From NCBI GenBank assembly GCA_904395805.1, contig CAJFNV010000107.1:1-64000 (forward strand): a stretch of DNA of 64,000 bases, in the 5' to 3' direction. A model generated the notes under the pieces. That model did no database searches and was not told where the DNA came from. It was given only the letters and a program-made list of their open reading frames with translations. Of this stretch, positions 56,142-64,000 are shown piece after piece; position 1 is the first letter of the stretch, and each line of letters begins with the position of its first letter. The translations under genes were made by a program, and so were the position numbers. Source of the stretch: Candidatus Gallispira edinburgensis (GTDB taxonomy: Bacteria > Bacillota > Clostridia > Lachnospirales > CAG-274).

Positions 56142-56579
56142 GTGGCAAAAGGCAAATATGAAAAGTGGATAACACCCGAAGGGCTGACATTGCTTGAAGG
56201 CTGGGCGAGAGACGGGCTTACCGATGAGCAGATAGCTCATAATATGGGTGTATCAAGAAAGACTCTTGCAGAATGGAAAAAGAAATATGGTGACATAAGT
56301 GACACCCTAAAAAGGGGTAAGGAAATAGTTGACTATGAGGTCGAGAATGCTTTGCTTAAAAAGGCACTAGGGTATACAGTTAAGGAACAGAAGCTTACAA
56401 AAGACGGGGAACTGATTGAGATTGAAAGGGAGATACCGCCTGATACCACCGCACAGATATTTTGGTTAAAGAACAGACGCCCTGACAAGTGGAGAGATAA
56501 AGTTGAAAATGTCAACATTAATGAAGATGATAAAGAATTAAAAATAAATATAGTTGATGCTAAAGGTATTACGGAGTGA
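56142..56579 (+). CDS. Terminase small subunit
   Basis: 145 residues. An N-terminal HTH (EGWARDGLTDEQIAHNMGVSRKTLAEW), central oligomerisation helices, and FWLKNRRPDKWRDK typical of PBSX/SPP1-type TerS. It recognises the packaging site on phage DNA. GTG start with AGGCGGTGAT. The terL start lies four bases after its stop. Confidence 0.85.
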   Translation: MAKGKYEKWITPEGLTLLEGWARDGLTDEQIAHNMGVSRKTLAEWKKKYGDISDTLKRGKEIVDYEVENALLKKALGYTVKEQKLTKDGELIEIEREIPPDTTAQIFWLKNRRPDKWRDKVENVNINEDDKELKINIVDAKGITE

Positions 56580-56583
56580 TTAT

Positions 56584-57846
56584 ATGGGGAAAGTGATAAA
56601 CATAGGAATTAATCCCGTATACAGGGGGTATTTAAATAAAAAACAGAAAACACAGATATTTTTTGGCGGCTCTTCAAGTGGTAAGAGCTTTTTTCTTGCC
56701 CAGAAAATTGTGTTGGACTGCTTGGGTGGCAATTATAACGGTGTAAAGCGCGAGGGCGTGAACTGGCTTTGCTGTCGTAATGTGGCAAGGACCATAAGAA
56801 ACAGTATTTATAACCAGATAGTGAAGACTATTTATGATATGGGACTTGAGGAATACTTTAAAATAAACAAGTCTGATATGGTAATTACCTGTACTGTAAA
56901 CGGTAAGCAGATACTTTTTAACGGTCTTGATGATGTTGAAAAAGTTAAGTCAATTACGCCCGCTAAGGGGGTTCTGGAAAGAATTTTCATAGAAGAGGCT
57001 ACAGAGATAAGGGAAGATGCTTATATGCAGCTTACAAAGCGTTTGAGGGGTATTTCGCCCAATGCAAAGTATATTGTGATGGCATTCAATCCCATACTTA
57101 AAAGTCACTGGATATACAAGAAGTTCTTTAATAACTGGGATGACAGCAAGAACTGTTATGAGGACAAAGATGTATGTATTTTAAAGACTACATACAAAGA
57201 CAATGATATGCTGACAGACGAGGACCGTGAAAGGCTTGAAAATGAAACGGACCCTTATTATTACAATGTGTACAGCTTAGGCAACTGGGGTGTGCTGGGA
57301 AATGTTATATTTACAAACTGGAGAACAGAGGATCTGTCGGATGTGATACCGACATTTGATAATATTTATATCGGCTGTGACTTTGGTTACAGTTCTGACC
57401 CTAACGCCCTTATAAAAATACATTATGACAAAGCAAGAAAAAGAATATATGTATTTGATGAGGTTTATCAGTGTGGTATGAGTGATGATGAACTGGTGTT
57501 TGTGGCTAAGGAGTTTGCAAAAAATGAATATGTTGTGTGTGATAGTGCAGAGCCTAAAACCATTGATTTTATGGCTTCCTGCGGTATTAATGCTGTGCCT
57601 GCCTTAAAGGGAGCAGACAGCATAAACAGAGGTATAAGGTGGCTGCAGGGACACGAAATTATTATTGACAGTAAGTGTCAGAACTTCAAAAACGAAATTG
57701 AGCAATATCACTGGCAGGAGGACAAGTACGGCAATGCAATGGCAAAAGCGGTAGACAAGGATAATCACCTTATAGATGCATTGAGATACGCTACGGAAAG
57801 TTTACAGTCGGCAGACTATGCAGAGGCAGGAAAGAGGTTGTTTTAA
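56584..57846 (+). CDS. Terminase large subunit, PBSX family
   Basis: 420 residues. ATPase Walker A GGSSSGKSFF (about 28-37), Walker B with FIEEATE, coupling MAFNP, and nuclease acidic residues in IGCDFGYSSDP and near DNHLIDALRY. It packages DNA into the prohead and cuts it. I chose ATG 56584 behind GGAGTGATT. The portal start follows the stop directly. Confidence 0.93.
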   Translation: MGKVINIGINPVYRGYLNKKQKTQIFFGGSSSGKSFFLAQKIVLDCLGGNYNGVKREGVNWLCCRNVARTIRNSIYNQIVKTIYDMGLEEYFKINKSDMVITCTVNGKQILFNGLDDVEKVKSITPAKGVLERIFIEEATEIREDAYMQLTKRLRGISPNAKYIVMAFNPILKSHWIYKKFFNNWDDSKNCYEDKDVCILKTTYKDNDMLTDEDRERLENETDPYYYNVYSLGNWGVLGNVIFTNWRTEDLSDVIPTFDNIYIGCDFGYSSDPNALIKIHYDKARKRIYVFDEVYQCGMSDDELVFVAKEFAKNEYVVCDSAEPKTIDFMASCGINAVPALKGADSINRGIRWLQGHEIIIDSKCQNFKNEIEQYHWQEDKYGNAMAKAVDKDNHLIDALRYATESLQSADYAEAGKRLF

Positions 57847-59271
57847 ATGAGCAGAACTACAGAACAGGAATATCCGAGCTATTCGGCTGAAATTGAATAT
57901 CTGAGAGAAAAGGGTGTTGATGAAAGTATACTCTATAAAATCATTAACAAGCACAGAGGCAATTCCCTGTACAACAGAAAATTGTATGGAAGATATAAGA
58001 CGTCTGCCTCTGATGTACCTATATTCAATAGAATGCCCAGATATACGGAGGACACTATAAACAACAAGGTAAACAATGATTTCTTTTCGGAAATCGTTGA
58101 CTTTAAGACAGGGTATTTTGCAGGCTCTCCCATAACATACAGCTACAGCAAGAGCAAAGAAGCTGAGGAAGTTACGGGTGATGAGAGAGCTGTTGAAGCT
58201 GCTGCAAAGGCTGTAACTGATTTTACTACCCTCAACAATATGTATGGTGTGGATATGGAAATAACAAAGTTTGCAAGCATATACGGATATGCGGGCAGGC
58301 TTTTTTATATTGACACGGAGGGCAGAATAAGGGTCATGCCTGTGCAGGGATATGAAACAATTATACTATCTGATACAGATATAAGCGAACCTGAATTTGC
58401 AATAAGGTATTATGAGGTGTGGGATATAAACAGAGTTAAAAGCTGGGTGGTTGAGTTCTATGATAATACATATGTTTATACATACAAAGGAAATTTAAGC
58501 CAACTGAGATTTGATGAAAAGAAAAAGCATATGTTTGATTACTGCCCATTGCAGGGGGTTGCAAACAACAAGGAACTTATGGGGGACGGAGAAAAGGTCC
58601 TTGCCCTTATAGATGATTATGACAAGGTGCTGTCTGATAACAGCAATGAGGTGGAAAGCTTTGTACATGCCTATATGATATTCAAAAATGTAAATATAGA
58701 TGATGATGACATCAGAAAGGCTCAGACAAACGGAGCTATCAAAATCAAATCTACAGGGACTTCACAGGAAAGTGATGTTAAATTTCTTACAAAGGACATA
58801 AACGATACATTTACGGAACATCACCTTGAAAGGCTGCAGGATAATATATACCGTTTCAGCAGAACGCCAAATCTTAATGATGAAAGCTTTGGCAGCGCAA
58901 GCGGAATAAGTCTTAAGTTCAAATTACATGGGCTTGAAACAAAGTGCGGTATGTTTGAGGCGAAAATGATGGATGCTGCACAGTATATGTGGAAGCTTCT
59001 TGCAAGTGCATGGTACAAAAAGGGAATTACAGTGGATCCATTGGAGATAACAATGGAATTTACAAGGAATTTCCCTCTTGATACTTTGTCGGAAGCTCAG
59101 ACTGTGCAGGCGCTTATTGCTGCAGGGCTGCCGAAAGAGGTTGCCTACAGTCAGTTAAGCTTTGTAGATGATGTTGATTATGTAATGTATATGATAGAGC
59201 AGGAAAAGGAAGATGTGCCGTCATTACTGGACGACACAGCGTTGGATGAGACAGCCTACGATGAAGAATAA
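57847..59271 (+). CDS. Portal protein, SPP1 gp6-like
   Basis: 474 residues. NDFFSEIVDFKTGYFAGSPITY, YDKVLSDNSNEVESFVHAYMI and SGISLKFKLHGLETKC are standard for SPP1-type portals. It makes the dodecameric DNA channel at the capsid vertex. The ATG follows the terminase stop with no gap. Confidence 0.92.
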   Translation: MSRTTEQEYPSYSAEIEYLREKGVDESILYKIINKHRGNSLYNRKLYGRYKTSASDVPIFNRMPRYTEDTINNKVNNDFFSEIVDFKTGYFAGSPITYSYSKSKEAEEVTGDERAVEAAAKAVTDFTTLNNMYGVDMEITKFASIYGYAGRLFYIDTEGRIRVMPVQGYETIILSDTDISEPEFAIRYYEVWDINRVKSWVVEFYDNTYVYTYKGNLSQLRFDEKKKHMFDYCPLQGVANNKELMGDGEKVLALIDDYDKVLSDNSNEVESFVHAYMIFKNVNIDDDDIRKAQTNGAIKIKSTGTSQESDVKFLTKDINDTFTEHHLERLQDNIYRFSRTPNLNDESFGSASGISLKFKLHGLETKCGMFEAKMMDAAQYMWKLLASAWYKKGITVDPLEITMEFTRNFPLDTLSEAQTVQALIAAGLPKEVAYSQLSFVDDVDYVMYMIEQEKEDVPSLLDDTALDETAYDEE

Positions 59272-59285
59272 GGGCAGGTGCTTAT

Positions 59286-60767
59286 ATGGAAGTGGATAAC
59301 AAGACACTGCAAAAGTATCTGGCGGAGGTCAGGAGAGTTGAAAAGAGCCGAAGCGAGGGAGCAGAAAAGGAAATCAGAAAGCTTTATAAGGGACTGCTTA
59401 AAGACCTGATCGGTTTTGTGGGTGAGTATTATACAAAGTATTCAAATGATGAGGGTGTATTAAGTGCCGCTATATTACAACAGAAAGCTAAGTATGCGGC
59501 TTTCCTCGAAGAAGTGGATAGAAATATAAACGACATTACTCCCGAGGTATCAAAGACTATTAAAAAGACTGTTGAAGATACATACAAGGCTTGTTATAAG
59601 GGAATGGTAAATGCCTTTACCGGGGCTGTTGACGATGAAAAGGTAAAAGAAAGTTTTAAGGGGCTGAGCATAAAGCCCGAAGTAATAAAGGCTGCTGTTG
59701 AAAATCCCATAAGCGGGCTTACTCTTCCCGAAAGGCTTAAAAAGAACAGGCAGGAGGTCATATATGACATAAAGCAGAATATAACAACTGCACTTATGAC
59801 AGGTGAAAGATATGATACAACAGCGAAGAAAATAGCTGAAAGGCTTGATATTAGTTATGGCAAGGCGGTAAGAATAGTAAGGACAGAAAGCCACAGAGTT
59901 GAAGAAAAAGGCTTAATGGACGGTGCGGAGCAAGTTGGCGAAAAAGTAAAGGGCGATGGACTTGTATACGCTGTTATATGGCGGAATATGGGGGACGGAA
60001 AGGTAAGACCTTACAGCAGGGTACATACTTCAAAGGGCTGGAAAACGGTTAAAAGCAAGACACACGCTGACCATGTTAAAATGGAAGGACAGATAATAGA
60101 AGCAGGAGGATATTTTGACCTGGGACACGGTGTGAAGGCAAAATCCCCCGGGGAGAGCGGAGATGCCGCCAATGATATAAACTGCAGATGTTTCATTGAG
60201 TATGAAATGATGACTGAGGAAGAGTTTATAGAGAGGGGCGGAAAGTTTAAGGAAAGCAGGAGAAAAGCTGAAAAGAATATTGAAAAATTTGCGGAAAATG
60301 ATATAATTAAATTAACAGATGAAGAAGTCGGTGCGGTTAATAGATATATCAGCAGTGAATCCTATACTTTGAATGATAAGTTAAGAAATGGCGTTGAGCT
60401 TACTAAGAATGAGCAGAAATTAGTAAAAAATCTTAGCTCAGCATTAAATAAACTGCCTAAATACAAAGGGGATTTAAACAGGTCAGTTAATTTTGATAAT
60501 GATGAAAAATTAGCGACATTCTTAGAAGAACATAAGGTTGGAGATATAGTTACATATAAAGAATTTATAAGTACGACAAAAGGTGAAGAGTATGCACCTG
60601 AATTTAATGTGCAGATACACATAAATAATTCTAAAAAGGGTACAAATATTAGCATGCTTAATGAAAGCGAAAGTGAAATATTATATAATATAAATTCTAA
60701 ATTTAAGGTTTTAAATGTTATTTTAAGGGAAGGAATATATCATATTGTTTTAAGTGAGGTAAACTAA
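59286..60767 (+). CDS. Minor head protein fused to an ADP-ribosyltransferase domain
   Basis: 493 residues. The N-terminal two thirds is an SPP1 gp7/Mu gpF-type minor head protein (TALMTGERYDTTAKKIAERL, RIVRTESHRVEEKG, HGVKAKSPGESGDAANDINC, about 1-320). The last 160 residues have the R-S-E pattern of C3/VIP2-type mono-ADP-ribosyltransferases: Arg399 in DLNRSV, ISTT with Ser429, and the ExE pair Glu462/Glu464 in ESEILY, followed by NSKFKV. Such a domain could be injected with the DNA or act in the cell. Its codons are AT-richer than the head part. Confidence 0.85.
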   Translation: MEVDNKTLQKYLAEVRRVEKSRSEGAEKEIRKLYKGLLKDLIGFVGEYYTKYSNDEGVLSAAILQQKAKYAAFLEEVDRNINDITPEVSKTIKKTVEDTYKACYKGMVNAFTGAVDDEKVKESFKGLSIKPEVIKAAVENPISGLTLPERLKKNRQEVIYDIKQNITTALMTGERYDTTAKKIAERLDISYGKAVRIVRTESHRVEEKGLMDGAEQVGEKVKGDGLVYAVIWRNMGDGKVRPYSRVHTSKGWKTVKSKTHADHVKMEGQIIEAGGYFDLGHGVKAKSPGESGDAANDINCRCFIEYEMMTEEEFIERGGKFKESRRKAEKNIEKFAENDIIKLTDEEVGAVNRYISSESYTLNDKLRNGVELTKNEQKLVKNLSSALNKLPKYKGDLNRSVNFDNDEKLATFLEEHKVGDIVTYKEFISTTKGEEYAPEFNVQIHINNSKKGTNISMLNESESEILYNINSKFKVLNVILREGIYHIVLSEVN

Positions 60768-60768
60768 A

Positions 60769-60945
60769 ATGAAAGAAAAAAAATTGTATTCTGATCGCAG
60801 ATGGACAGACCCGCCAAAAGCATTTGTTATAGGGCACGAAGAGCTTACAGAGGAAGAAAAAAAAGAAGCTGAAGAGGCTATGAAAAAATTTATAAAAAAA
60901 CATGAGCAGGCTTTAAATAAAAAATTAAATAATAGTAGCAACTAA
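60769..60945 (+). CDS. Small charged protein next to the ART fusion
   Basis: 58 residues, starting one base after the fusion gene behind GTGAGGT. RRWTDPPKAFVIGHEELTEEEKKEAEEAMKKF is followed by a Lys/Asn-rich helical tail. No family recognised. The tight coupling to the ART gene makes a partner or immunity role possible but unproven. Confidence 0.55.
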   Translation: MKEKKLYSDRRWTDPPKAFVIGHEELTEEEKKEAEEAMKKFIKKHEQALNKKLNNSSN

Positions 60946-61001
60946 GCACTTAACAATTGATGTTAGGTGCTTTTATTATGCCTAAAACAAGGAGGTACTG
61001 T

Positions 61002-61352
61002 ATGAAAGAAGGAAATGTAAATATACTCGGAACACAGTATAATATAAAGGTTATACCGCCAGACGAGTATATGATTAAGAATAACTATGTTGGCGTGTGT
61101 GACTATTTGAATAAATTGATATCAATATCAGATTTTAGTGATACAGAGGATATTAATGAATCGGAAAAAGAAATCAGAAAAAAAGAAGTATTAAGGCATG
61201 AAATAATACATGCCTTTTTTAATGAGAGCGGACTGCAATGGAGCGCTCTTGCTTATGACGGTGCATGGTCAAAAAATGAAGAAATGGTAGATTGGTTTGC
61301 AATTCAGTTGCCTAAAATTTATGAGGTTATGAAATCAGTTGAATGTATATAA
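61002..61352 (+). CDS. Small HExxH zinc-peptidase-like protein
   Basis: 116 residues. RHEIIHAFFNE is an HExxH zinc motif (about 64-74), and the downstream EEMVDWFAIQLP supplies a possible third ligand Glu. I chose ATG 61002 with GGAGG ten bases upstream. Placed in the head module; it may be a prohead-related protease or a moron. Not a canonical prohead protease family. Confidence 0.65.
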   Translation: MKEGNVNILGTQYNIKVIPPDEYMIKNNYVGVCDYLNKLISISDFSDTEDINESEKEIRKKEVLRHEIIHAFFNESGLQWSALAYDGAWSKNEEMVDWFAIQLPKIYEVMKSVECI

Positions 61353-61402
61353 CTTAATACTATTCTGAAAAGAGCGTTTGATTATGCTTTCAAACGTGCG
61401 GT

Positions 61403-61431
61403 AAACGCACGATAAACGCACGCGTGCGTTT
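61403..61431. repeat. AAACGCACG repeat and 18-bp palindrome
   Basis: AAACGCACG at 61403-61411 is repeated at 61414-61422, where it joins its complement to make the perfect palindrome AAACGCACGCGTGCGTTT (61414-61431). A related AAACGTGCG is at 61392-61400. Probable protein-binding site or cruciform. Confidence 0.5.
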
Positions 61432-61451
61432 TAATATGCTAATTTGATTGA

Positions 61452-61632
61452 TTGTCTAAATTTAATTTTAGACAAAAAATTAGACTGAAAATTAGACGTG
61501 AACGTACTCCGGTGTCCTTCGGGCCCGGGGTCTTTTTATAAATCCGCTATTTTGCGATAAATTAATTTGTCTGTAACTTGTTTGGTTATCGTCTAAGCCG
61601 GTATTTTAGACAAAATTAGACGAAATCTAGAC
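61452..61632. repeat. Phased TTAGAC motif cluster
   Basis: TTAGAC occurs on plus at 61468, 61480, 61492, 61606 and 61616, as CTAGAC at 61627, and on minus (GTCTAA) at 61454 and 61591. Within each group steps are 10-12 bases, one helical turn. 61452-61475 is a dyad, TTGTCTAAA...TTTTAGACAA. The two groups flank a terminator. Confidence 0.55.
61507..61537 (+). terminator. Intrinsic terminator with TTCG loop
   Basis: CTCCGGTGTCC/GGCCCGGGG around TTCG, followed by TCTTTTT. It ends the transcript of the portal-to-peptidase group. Confidence 0.7.
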
Positions 61633-61862
61633 ATAAACCGCTAATCTATGAGTGAATAAGATCTGCAAGAGGTGAGCAGGTCAGTAGCTCGGCGGTTTAA
61701 AATATGATGGAGGTGTTGCCTATGATCTAATTGACGCCACAGGGACAAAATATAAATGGGTATAATTATAAAAATGTCTGGATAGGTTTGGTATGTTTAT
61801 ATTGCGTTTCTGTGGCTATAGGACAAAGTAAAATATTATTAAAAACTATATTTAGTGGCAGT

Positions 61863-61894
61863 AGGAGTGAGTGTAACAGCTTGCTCCTATTTTT
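61863..61894 (+). terminator. Terminator-like hairpin before the scaffold gene
   Basis: AGGAGTGAG pairs with CTTGCTCCT (G-U pairs in the middle) around eight bases, followed by ATTTTTAT. It lies only 26 bases before the scaffold start. Confidence 0.6.
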
Positions 61895-61919
61895 ATATAA
61901 AAAATAAAGGAGGATAGGC

Positions 61920-62576
61920 ATGAAATTGAATTTAAACGACAAGAAATTATTACCTATCAATTTGCAGTTATTTGGTGACGGAGGAACTGAGGGCGGAGCA
62001 GAAGGCAGTGAAGGCGCAGAGAATGAAACTGATGAGCAGCCAAAACCTGAAGGTGTAGAGAAGAAGGGCGACAAGCCCCCTGATGATAAGCCAAAGACAG
62101 ATGACAGTAAAAAGTATGAGGCAAAAATTAAAAAGCTGGAGAGCCAGATCGAAGCAATGCAGAAGGAAAAAATGTCCGAGGCAGAACGCAAAAAGTTTGA
62201 AGACGATAAAAGAGCCAAGGAGCTTGCAGAAAAAGAGGCAACACTTAAGGACCGTGAAAACAAGCTTTATGCTGTGAAGGCTATTAAGGACATTGGAATT
62301 GACTGCGGAAGTGAAGATTTAAGCAATCTGACAGCACTTGTTACTGTGGGTGTTGAAGGTTCTGAAGAAATCGACAGCCGTATTAAAAGTGTCAAGGCTG
62401 TTATAGACAGTGTTGTACAGGCTGAATGCGACAGAAGGTTTAAAGAGGCAGGCAGAACTCCGAAGGGAGCAGGCAAGGCAACAGAAGAGGAAAATAACAT
62501 TGCTAAAAGACTTGGAGCAAGAAGAGCTGAAAGCGATAAAAAGGCCAAGAGCATTTTAGACTATTACACAAAATGA
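61920..62576 (+). CDS. Phage scaffolding protein (DUF4355-like)
   Basis: 218 residues. INLQLFGDGG start, an acidic Glu/Gly/Lys linker, a long coiled coil (about 60-125, KIKKLESQIEAMQKEKMSEAERKKFEDDK) and a helical end. It guides capsid assembly and is then lost. AAAGGAGGATAGGC precedes the ATG. It is the first of the capsid trio. Confidence 0.85.
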   Translation: MKLNLNDKKLLPINLQLFGDGGTEGGAEGSEGAENETDEQPKPEGVEKKGDKPPDDKPKTDDSKKYEAKIKKLESQIEAMQKEKMSEAERKKFEDDKRAKELAEKEATLKDRENKLYAVKAIKDIGIDCGSEDLSNLTALVTVGVEGSEEIDSRIKSVKAVIDSVVQAECDRRFKEAGRTPKGAGKATEEENNIAKRLGARRAESDKKAKSILDYYTK

Positions 62577-62595
62577 TAAGTAGGAGGTTGAGAAG

Positions 62596-63162
62596 ATGAA
62601 GTTTAAAAATACAAAGGTTACGGGCATTACAAATAATATATTGTTTAATGACCATTTTGTAAACATTAATTATGACTGCAGTGGTTTAAGCAGTCTGGCA
62701 AAGGACGGTGTTATACCGGCAGGTACTGTTATTCCTTCAAATGACAGTAACGCCATAGGTGTGCTGTTCAGTGATGTGGATATTGACGAAAATCCAAACG
62801 GAACTGTTATCATTCACGGATTTATTAATCAGGCAAAACTCCCTGAGGCTGTGAGCAGTGCCGCTGTATCTGCTCTTAAGGGTATCATGTTTATGGATAA
62901 GCAGGGTAAGCCTCAGCCACAGAAGTATACTGTTACATATGATGCAAACGGAGGTACAGGAGAAGTAACTGACAGTTCATCTCCATATACATACGGTACA
63001 AGTGTTACTGTGCAGGCAGGTTCAGGACTTACCCCTCCAGATAGCAAGACTTTCAAGGGGTGGGCTCTTACACCTGATGCAGGGGTCAAGGATGATAATT
63101 ATGACCCTTCAGATACATTTACAATTACCGATAATATCACACTTTATGCGGTTTATGAATAA
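62596..63162 (+). CDS. Head decoration/fiber protein with InlB-type repeat
   Basis: 188 residues. The N-terminal 110 residues resemble capsid decoration or head-fiber proteins placed between scaffold and capsid genes (DGVIPAGTVIPSNDSNAIGVLFSDVD). Residues about 115-188 are a Listeria-Bacteroides (InlB B) repeat: YTVTYDANGGTGEV, SVTVQAGSGLTPPDSKTFKGWA, and ITDNITLYAVYE. The repeat would stand out from the capsid and might bind cells, mucus or sugars. GTAGGAGGTTGAG is upstream. Confidence 0.78.
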   Translation: MKFKNTKVTGITNNILFNDHFVNINYDCSGLSSLAKDGVIPAGTVIPSNDSNAIGVLFSDVDIDENPNGTVIIHGFINQAKLPEAVSSAAVSALKGIMFMDKQGKPQPQKYTVTYDANGGTGEVTDSSSPYTYGTSVTVQAGSGLTPPDSKTFKGWALTPDAGVKDDNYDPSDTFTITDNITLYAVYE

Positions 63163-63175
63163 GGAGGAATGAGGA

Positions 63176-64000
63176 ATGAAATTAAGTGACGTTTTTAATT
63201 CTAAGGCTATTGCCTTAAATTACACAGAAGCAGCCAGCAACAAAATACCGTACTTCGGTGCGGGGTTATTCCCTGCAGATAAAAAGGCAGGTCTTGACCT
63301 TAAATGGATAAGAGGACATAAGGGACTTCCTGTATCACTTATGCCTTCAAATTTTGATACACCGTCAAAATTCAGAGACAGAGTGGGAATTGCTCTTAGT
63401 GAAACCGAAATGCCATTCTTTAGAGAGTCAATGCTTGTAAAGGAAAAGGATGAGCAGGAAATAATGAGAGTACAGGACAGTAATGATCCTTATGCCGTGC
63501 AGGTCCTTGAAAATATTTTTGATGATACGCAGACACTTATCGATGGTGCAAATGTTGTGCCCGAAAGAATGATAATGCAGTTATTATCACCTTTAGGCGG
63601 AAATATGGGCATTGATATAAGTGCAAACGGTGTCAATTATACATACAACTATGATCCTGACGGCGCATGGAAGGCAGAACATTATGTAAAAATTGAGGGC
63701 GAAACCGACAAGTGGAGTGCTTCTGAAACATGCGACCCTATGAAGAATATTGAAGATGCTCTTGATGCACAGGAAGAGGCTACAGGAAACAGACCTAAGA
63801 TCCTTTTAATGTCAAAGGGTACTTTCAATATGATAAAGAACAGCGAAAAGGTGAGAAGCGGTGTACTCGCTCAGAATGTTACTGCAAATGTGAACTATAC
63901 AACAAAGAGAATAACAGAATACATTGAGGAAGAGCTTAATGTTACAGTTGTTGTTTATCAGAAACAGTATAAGGATGAGAGCGGGACAGCCAAGAAGTTT
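63176..64000 (+). CDS. Major capsid protein (partial, runs off the window)
   Basis: 275 codons are open to the window end. The translation begins MKLSDVFNSKAIALNYTEA, with PYFGAGLFPADKKAGLDL, GLPVSLMPSNFDT, and PKILLMSKGTFNMI, as in the phage capsid-E (PF03864-like) group of the HK97 fold. AAGGAGG and GAGG precede ATG 63176. Position after scaffold and decoration genes agrees. The C-terminal quarter is missing from the window. Confidence 0.85.
   Translation, partial: MKLSDVFNSKAIALNYTEAASNKIPYFGAGLFPADKKAGLDLKWIRGHKGLPVSLMPSNFDTPSKFRDRVGIALSETEMPFFRESMLVKEKDEQEIMRVQDSNDPYAVQVLENIFDDTQTLIDGANVVPERMIMQLLSPLGGNMGIDISANGVNYTYNYDPDGAWKAEHYVKIEGETDKWSASETCDPMKNIEDALDAQEEATGNRPKILLMSKGTFNMIKNSEKVRSGVLAQNVTANVNYTTKRITEYIEEELNVTVVVYQKQYKDESGTAKKF

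Larger units (their letters stand above)
61353..61919. other. 567-bp non-coding region of the head module
   Basis: No convincing gene. It holds a CGTTTGA/TCAAACG hairpin (61374-61396), repeated AAACGCACG with an 18-bp palindrome, a cluster of TTAGAC motifs, two terminators, and a ribosome-site-like GGAGGTG (61710-61716) that opens only a two-codon frame (ATG ATC TAA). An open frame of 58 codons from TTG 61731 looks random. Confidence 0.6.

Noticed and set aside
61731-61907. 58-codon frame from TTG 61731
   Set aside because: No ribosome site, it runs through a terminator, and the composition is that of random AT-rich DNA.

Overview
The window looks like a chromosomal stretch from a low-GC, spore-forming, anaerobic Clostridia-type Firmicute. 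The support is AT-rich intergenic DNA, strong GGAGG ribosome sites, YunB, a YaaH/SleL-type GH18 remnant beside a YkvI-type membrane protein, an archaeal-type phosphoglycerate mutase, and an F-type ATP synthase whose c subunit has the sodium-binding residues of Ilyobacter/Propionigenium. Species cannot be named from sequence alone.

Host part (1 to about 40670). Minus-strand Tim44-like protein and apgM; a heterodimeric ABC exporter; tilS-hpt; carD; a secreted stalk-domain protein; YjbQ; glutamate synthase gltB-gltD; a TIM-barrel isomerase; an aroC-lysA-LUD operon on the minus strand; ktrB-ktrA potassium uptake followed by an rRNA methyltransferase and dCMP deaminase; nfo; tRNA-Ser(GCU); dapF-PAP2; yunB; a bifunctional PBP1A; a nested repeat region with a MITE-like element; the complete operon atpZ-atpI-atpBEFHAGDC; then, on the minus strand, a ykvI-like gene and the 3' part of a spore GH18 gene.

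Prophage part (about 40670 to beyond 64000). A large serine recombinase lies at the junction inside the GH18 gene. Then come ImmA and a CI-type repressor (minus), a multi-operator switch and a Cro-type protein, small early genes with a structured RNA candidate, Gam, a Rad52/Sak-like annealing protein, SSB, a replication organiser gene carrying an iteron-type origin, a DnaC-like loader, RusA, an adenine methyltransferase, YopX, an ArpU-like late regulator, terminases, portal, a minor head protein fused to an ADP-ribosyltransferase domain, a 567-bp non-coding region with a repeated TTAGAC motif, scaffold, a head decoration protein with an InlB-type repeat, and the start of the major capsid gene. 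Tail, lysis and the other attachment site lie outside.

The points most worth following are the insertion of the prophage in a sporulation/germination gene (a skin-like arrangement), the ART fusion in the head, the switch-like RNA at 44677-44901, the 11-bp iterons within a coding sequence, the TTAGAC cluster, an AUA in the start position of the ykvI-like gene, and the nested MITE behind the PBP1A gene.
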